Source: Zygnema cylindricum (taxonomy: Eukaryota; Streptophyta; Zygnematophyceae; Zygnematales; Zygnemataceae). Taken from it: a stretch of 64,000 bases of DNA. Each line of letters starts with the position of its first letter. Positions within the stretch are counted from its first letter, which is position 1. The notes below the pieces were generated by a model, which saw only the letters and a program-made list of their open reading frames with translations, was not told the origin of the DNA and made no database searches. The stretch covers positions 20,195 to 84,194 of the forward strand of contig JBBHKE010001088.1 in NCBI GenBank assembly GCA_037447655.1, read 5' to 3'. Positions 58,953-64,000 of this stretch are shown in pieces. The position numbers and the translations under genes were made by a program.

Positions 58953-59992
58953 TGGACTACAGAATACAGGAAGCCTCTAGATAGTTATTAACTCACCCAC
59001 TTTCAATAAAAATCACTGCCACCCTAGCAGACAACCAGACAATCTTACTGCACCCTTGTGCAGCCTGGACTCCCCTAAGTCCGTAGAAAAAGAAATCTCT
59101 TAAAACGCCCAACCAGGTGATAAATTATAGGGTGGCAAAGATGCCAATTTATACAAACTCTCAAAGAGAGAGAGGACTATCTACCTAATTTTTCTAAGTC
59201 TTAGTTTTTCCTAGTTCTCTCTCACAGCCCCTATCTATTGCCTGTTCCAACCAATCGTAACACTGTACAGTACCAGAAAGTACTATGCCGATGTACTTTC
59301 TGTACGGCCTTTGTATGACAAGGTCATTAAGCGGACGTGTGTCCATTTTCCACTCGTCCGTACGTTCCTCGGAATTCTCGCGATCGAATGTCGTCTCTCC
59401 ACGTGGCGCCAGGTCATGCCACGTCACTAAATGCCAAAGTGACCATTTCGGGATTTTGGCGATGATGTGCGGCATTAGATTTGACGCGAAATTGAATCTC
59501 AGCCGTAATAAATACTAGCGCGATATTTGTTTCGCTATCGAAACAAAATTCGCGATATCCGTTTCAAATTAGTACATTACTTCGTACTTTGTTAAACTGT
59601 ATCTATGCGTGCCGTAAAGAGTTTCAGTTAAATGATTTCTGTATAACAAAATAATTTAAATATTCTATATCACCTAACGGACTTCTACGACAGACTGGTT
59701 AGAGCTAACGGCTACGCCGCGCTCTGCCGGTCGGGGGTTCGAGTTCTGCCTGACTCAACCTTTTGTTGAGAGTGACTTAAGTCACTATTTAGTTTAACCT
59801 ATGGAGTTGAGGCAGCCATGGCTCCATTGCTCTCTCTCTCCTTCAGTGACAACAACAAGTATGGGGGCGAGAGACAAGAGATGTATGGGGGCGAGAGACA
59901 AGAGATGGAGGCAGGCTGCTTACATTTTCTTTATATGTTTTCCGCTAATTAATTTAGACTTAGAAAATATAATAAAACTACTTATTTCAACA
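58933..59992 (-). repeat. 5' LTR of E3
   Basis: 1060 bp, plus strand TGCAATTCTGTG to TTTCAACA. It includes a short local duplication of tatgggggcgagagacaagagatg (59860-59905), the B-box-bearing segment and the gaaacaaaat palindrome (about 59526-59560). Confidence 0.88.
59690..59760 (+). other. tRNA-like segment in E3 5' LTR
   Basis: gactggttagagctaacggctacgcc with ggttcgagttc at 59736-59746, one base from the B-box consensus. Same layout as 53349-53417 and 5560-5630. Confidence 0.55.
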
Positions 59993-59994
59993 CG

Positions 59995-60180
59995 TTGCCT
60001 AAGATTTGCGAAACGAATAGTGTACTACCGTGTCAGATTTGCGACGCTTTGTCGCGTTGCTTAAAATTTGCGAAATGAATTATGTACTACCGTGTCAGAT
60101 TTGCGACGCTTTGTCGCGTTCCCTATGATTTGCGAAATGTAAAGCGTTACTTCAATACCGTGTCAGATTTGCGACGTTAA
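59995..60180. repeat. 62-bp tandem repeat, three copies
   Basis: Units 59995-60056, 60057-60118 and 60119-about 60180 share gatttgcgaaa, taccgtgtcagatttgcgacg and ctttgtcgcg. The third is more diverged. The array begins directly at the E3 LTR edge. Confidence 0.88.
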
Positions 60181-61018
60181 TCATGATGTCACGTACTTCC
60201 ACGATACCAAAGAGTACAAATACAAAAATGTTTGATTATAAGGACAATACAAAATTTTCATTTTTTTTTGTTTTTTGGTTGACCGACAGTAACCGACCAT
60301 TTTTTTTTCCTGGTGAATCAACCGACCGTAACCGCCCGACCCCCAAAATTTGGCAACCGAATCTGTTCCTGATCCGGCGCGGGCGGTTGGTTAACGGTCG
60401 GTCACGGTTTCGGTTGACCGTTTCGTGCGTAGAATACGTTATGAACAACTATGTTTTTTGATTATTGATAAAAAGTGTGAAAAACTGAAAATGCGCGCAA
60501 ACGCTATATTTGATATCCCCGAAGCATATGCGTATTATATGCTACTGTACACCGTGTATTGCTATTAGGGTTAATATTTTTTTCGTCACTTAAAAACATC
60601 TTTTCTCCGTACACACTTGTCCGTAGCGTTAACTCGTCAAGTACAGTACTGTACTGTACTCTACAGATTCTGTAACTCTCGTACGCTATACGGACAAAAT
60701 CTTTACACACGTGGCAAATCATTCATAAATCCTGCAGATATTCCAAACCCTAAAAGTGCCTTGTCAGGAAAATCACTGCAGCAGCCGTTTTCTTCCAAAC
60801 TTTTCCAGGGTTCAGAGCTCAGCCTTTTTTAATCACAGAATTGCAAAACCTTAGTCCTTTTACACTGAAAAGGATTCCTTTTTTCTCTCCCTCCTCTCTC
60901 TCCCTCTTCTCTCTTATTCTCTCTCTCCTCTCCTAATCAGTACAGAAACTCTTCCTCTCTTCCTTCATCTTCATTTATTCTCCTTTTTTTTTGTTTTTAC
61001 ACTGGTTTCTCGGTAGCC
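60181..61018. other. Intergenic and 5' region of the reductoisomerase gene
   Basis: No protein gene is recognised here. Positions 60279-60425 hold an imperfect inverted repeat of gaccgacc/ggtcggtc words. Positions 60640-60660 read gtacagtactgtactgtact. Positions 60870-60990 are rich in ctctc, typical of a plant 5' untranslated leader. No confident TATA box. Confidence 0.5.

Positions 61019-64000
<2,982 letters not shown>

Larger units (their letters stand above)
52579..59992 (-). mobile_element. E3, long E-type copia element
   Basis: 3' LTR 52579-53625 and 5' LTR 58933-59992 frame a gag-pol in copia order. It contains an LTR-like island (53827-54752) and a tandem repeat (54755-54865) within RNase H. 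The flanks ccaat and cgttg do not match, so the pairing of these two LTRs as one insertion is likely but not proven. Confidence 0.8.

Noticed and set aside
59995-60180. CRISPR-like array
   Set aside because: The units are contiguous diverging tandem repeats without unique spacers, in a eukaryotic context.

Overview
The window is nuclear DNA of a green plant-lineage eukaryote. The evidence is a spliced gene for a plastid-type ketol-acid reductoisomerase at the right edge, and LTR-retrotransposon primer sites that match the anticodon arm of plant initiator tRNA-Met. The species cannot be named. A Ty3/gypsy element carrying a DNA methyltransferase favours a non-seed-plant or algal streptophyte, but that is inference.

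Positions 1-59992 are almost entirely LTR retrotransposons, mostly Ty1/copia, nested in one another. I use working names. E1 (<1-5835, minus) is a copia element running off the left edge. T3 is an old Ty3/gypsy element in plus orientation, now in three pieces: 5836-7116 (C5-cytosine methyltransferase domain), 22059-22733 (N-terminal part of reverse transcriptase, RT) and 38161-40560 (rest of RT, RNase H, integrase). Piece 1 is separated from piece 2 by copia B1 (7117-22058, duplication tagtg). Piece 2 is separated from piece 3 by copia C1 (22734-38155, duplication aagaa/aaaaa). B1 carries a solo B-LTR (8440-9489), a truncated copia D (11828-17607) that holds a solo F-LTR (13262-14420), and a second F-LTR (18298-20623) that itself holds another solo B-LTR (18670-19723). 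C1 carries gag-only element A in its 5' LTR (23028-27206, duplication ccaac) and full-length C2 in its 3' LTR (31939-37399, duplication ttcag).

Positions 40561-44806 hold G, a second gag-only element of the A type. Then come a truncated minus-strand B fragment (B5, 44807-46528), a truncated plus-strand B element (B4, 46529-49456), a truncated minus-strand E copy (E2, 49457-52578) and a long minus-strand E element (E3, 52579-59992) interrupted by an LTR-like island H (53827-54752) and a 24-bp tandem repeat. Except for the single long Gag frame of A, coding regions are broken by stops, frameshifts or deletions.

Positions 59993-61018 hold a 62-bp tandem repeat, an imperfect inverted repeat and the pyrimidine-rich 5' region of the host gene. 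From 61019 to beyond the right edge is the reductoisomerase gene, with clear in-phase exons and an apparent tandem duplication of one exon.

Recurring themes: primer sites complementary to an internal half of tRNA-iMet lie inside the gag reading frame, whose start codon lies in the LTR. The A, B and E LTRs carry tRNA-like segments with A- and B-box motifs on the strand opposite to the element. A 10-bp-arm palindrome recurs in the B, E and G LTRs. Gag-only derivatives coexist with pol-bearing relatives.
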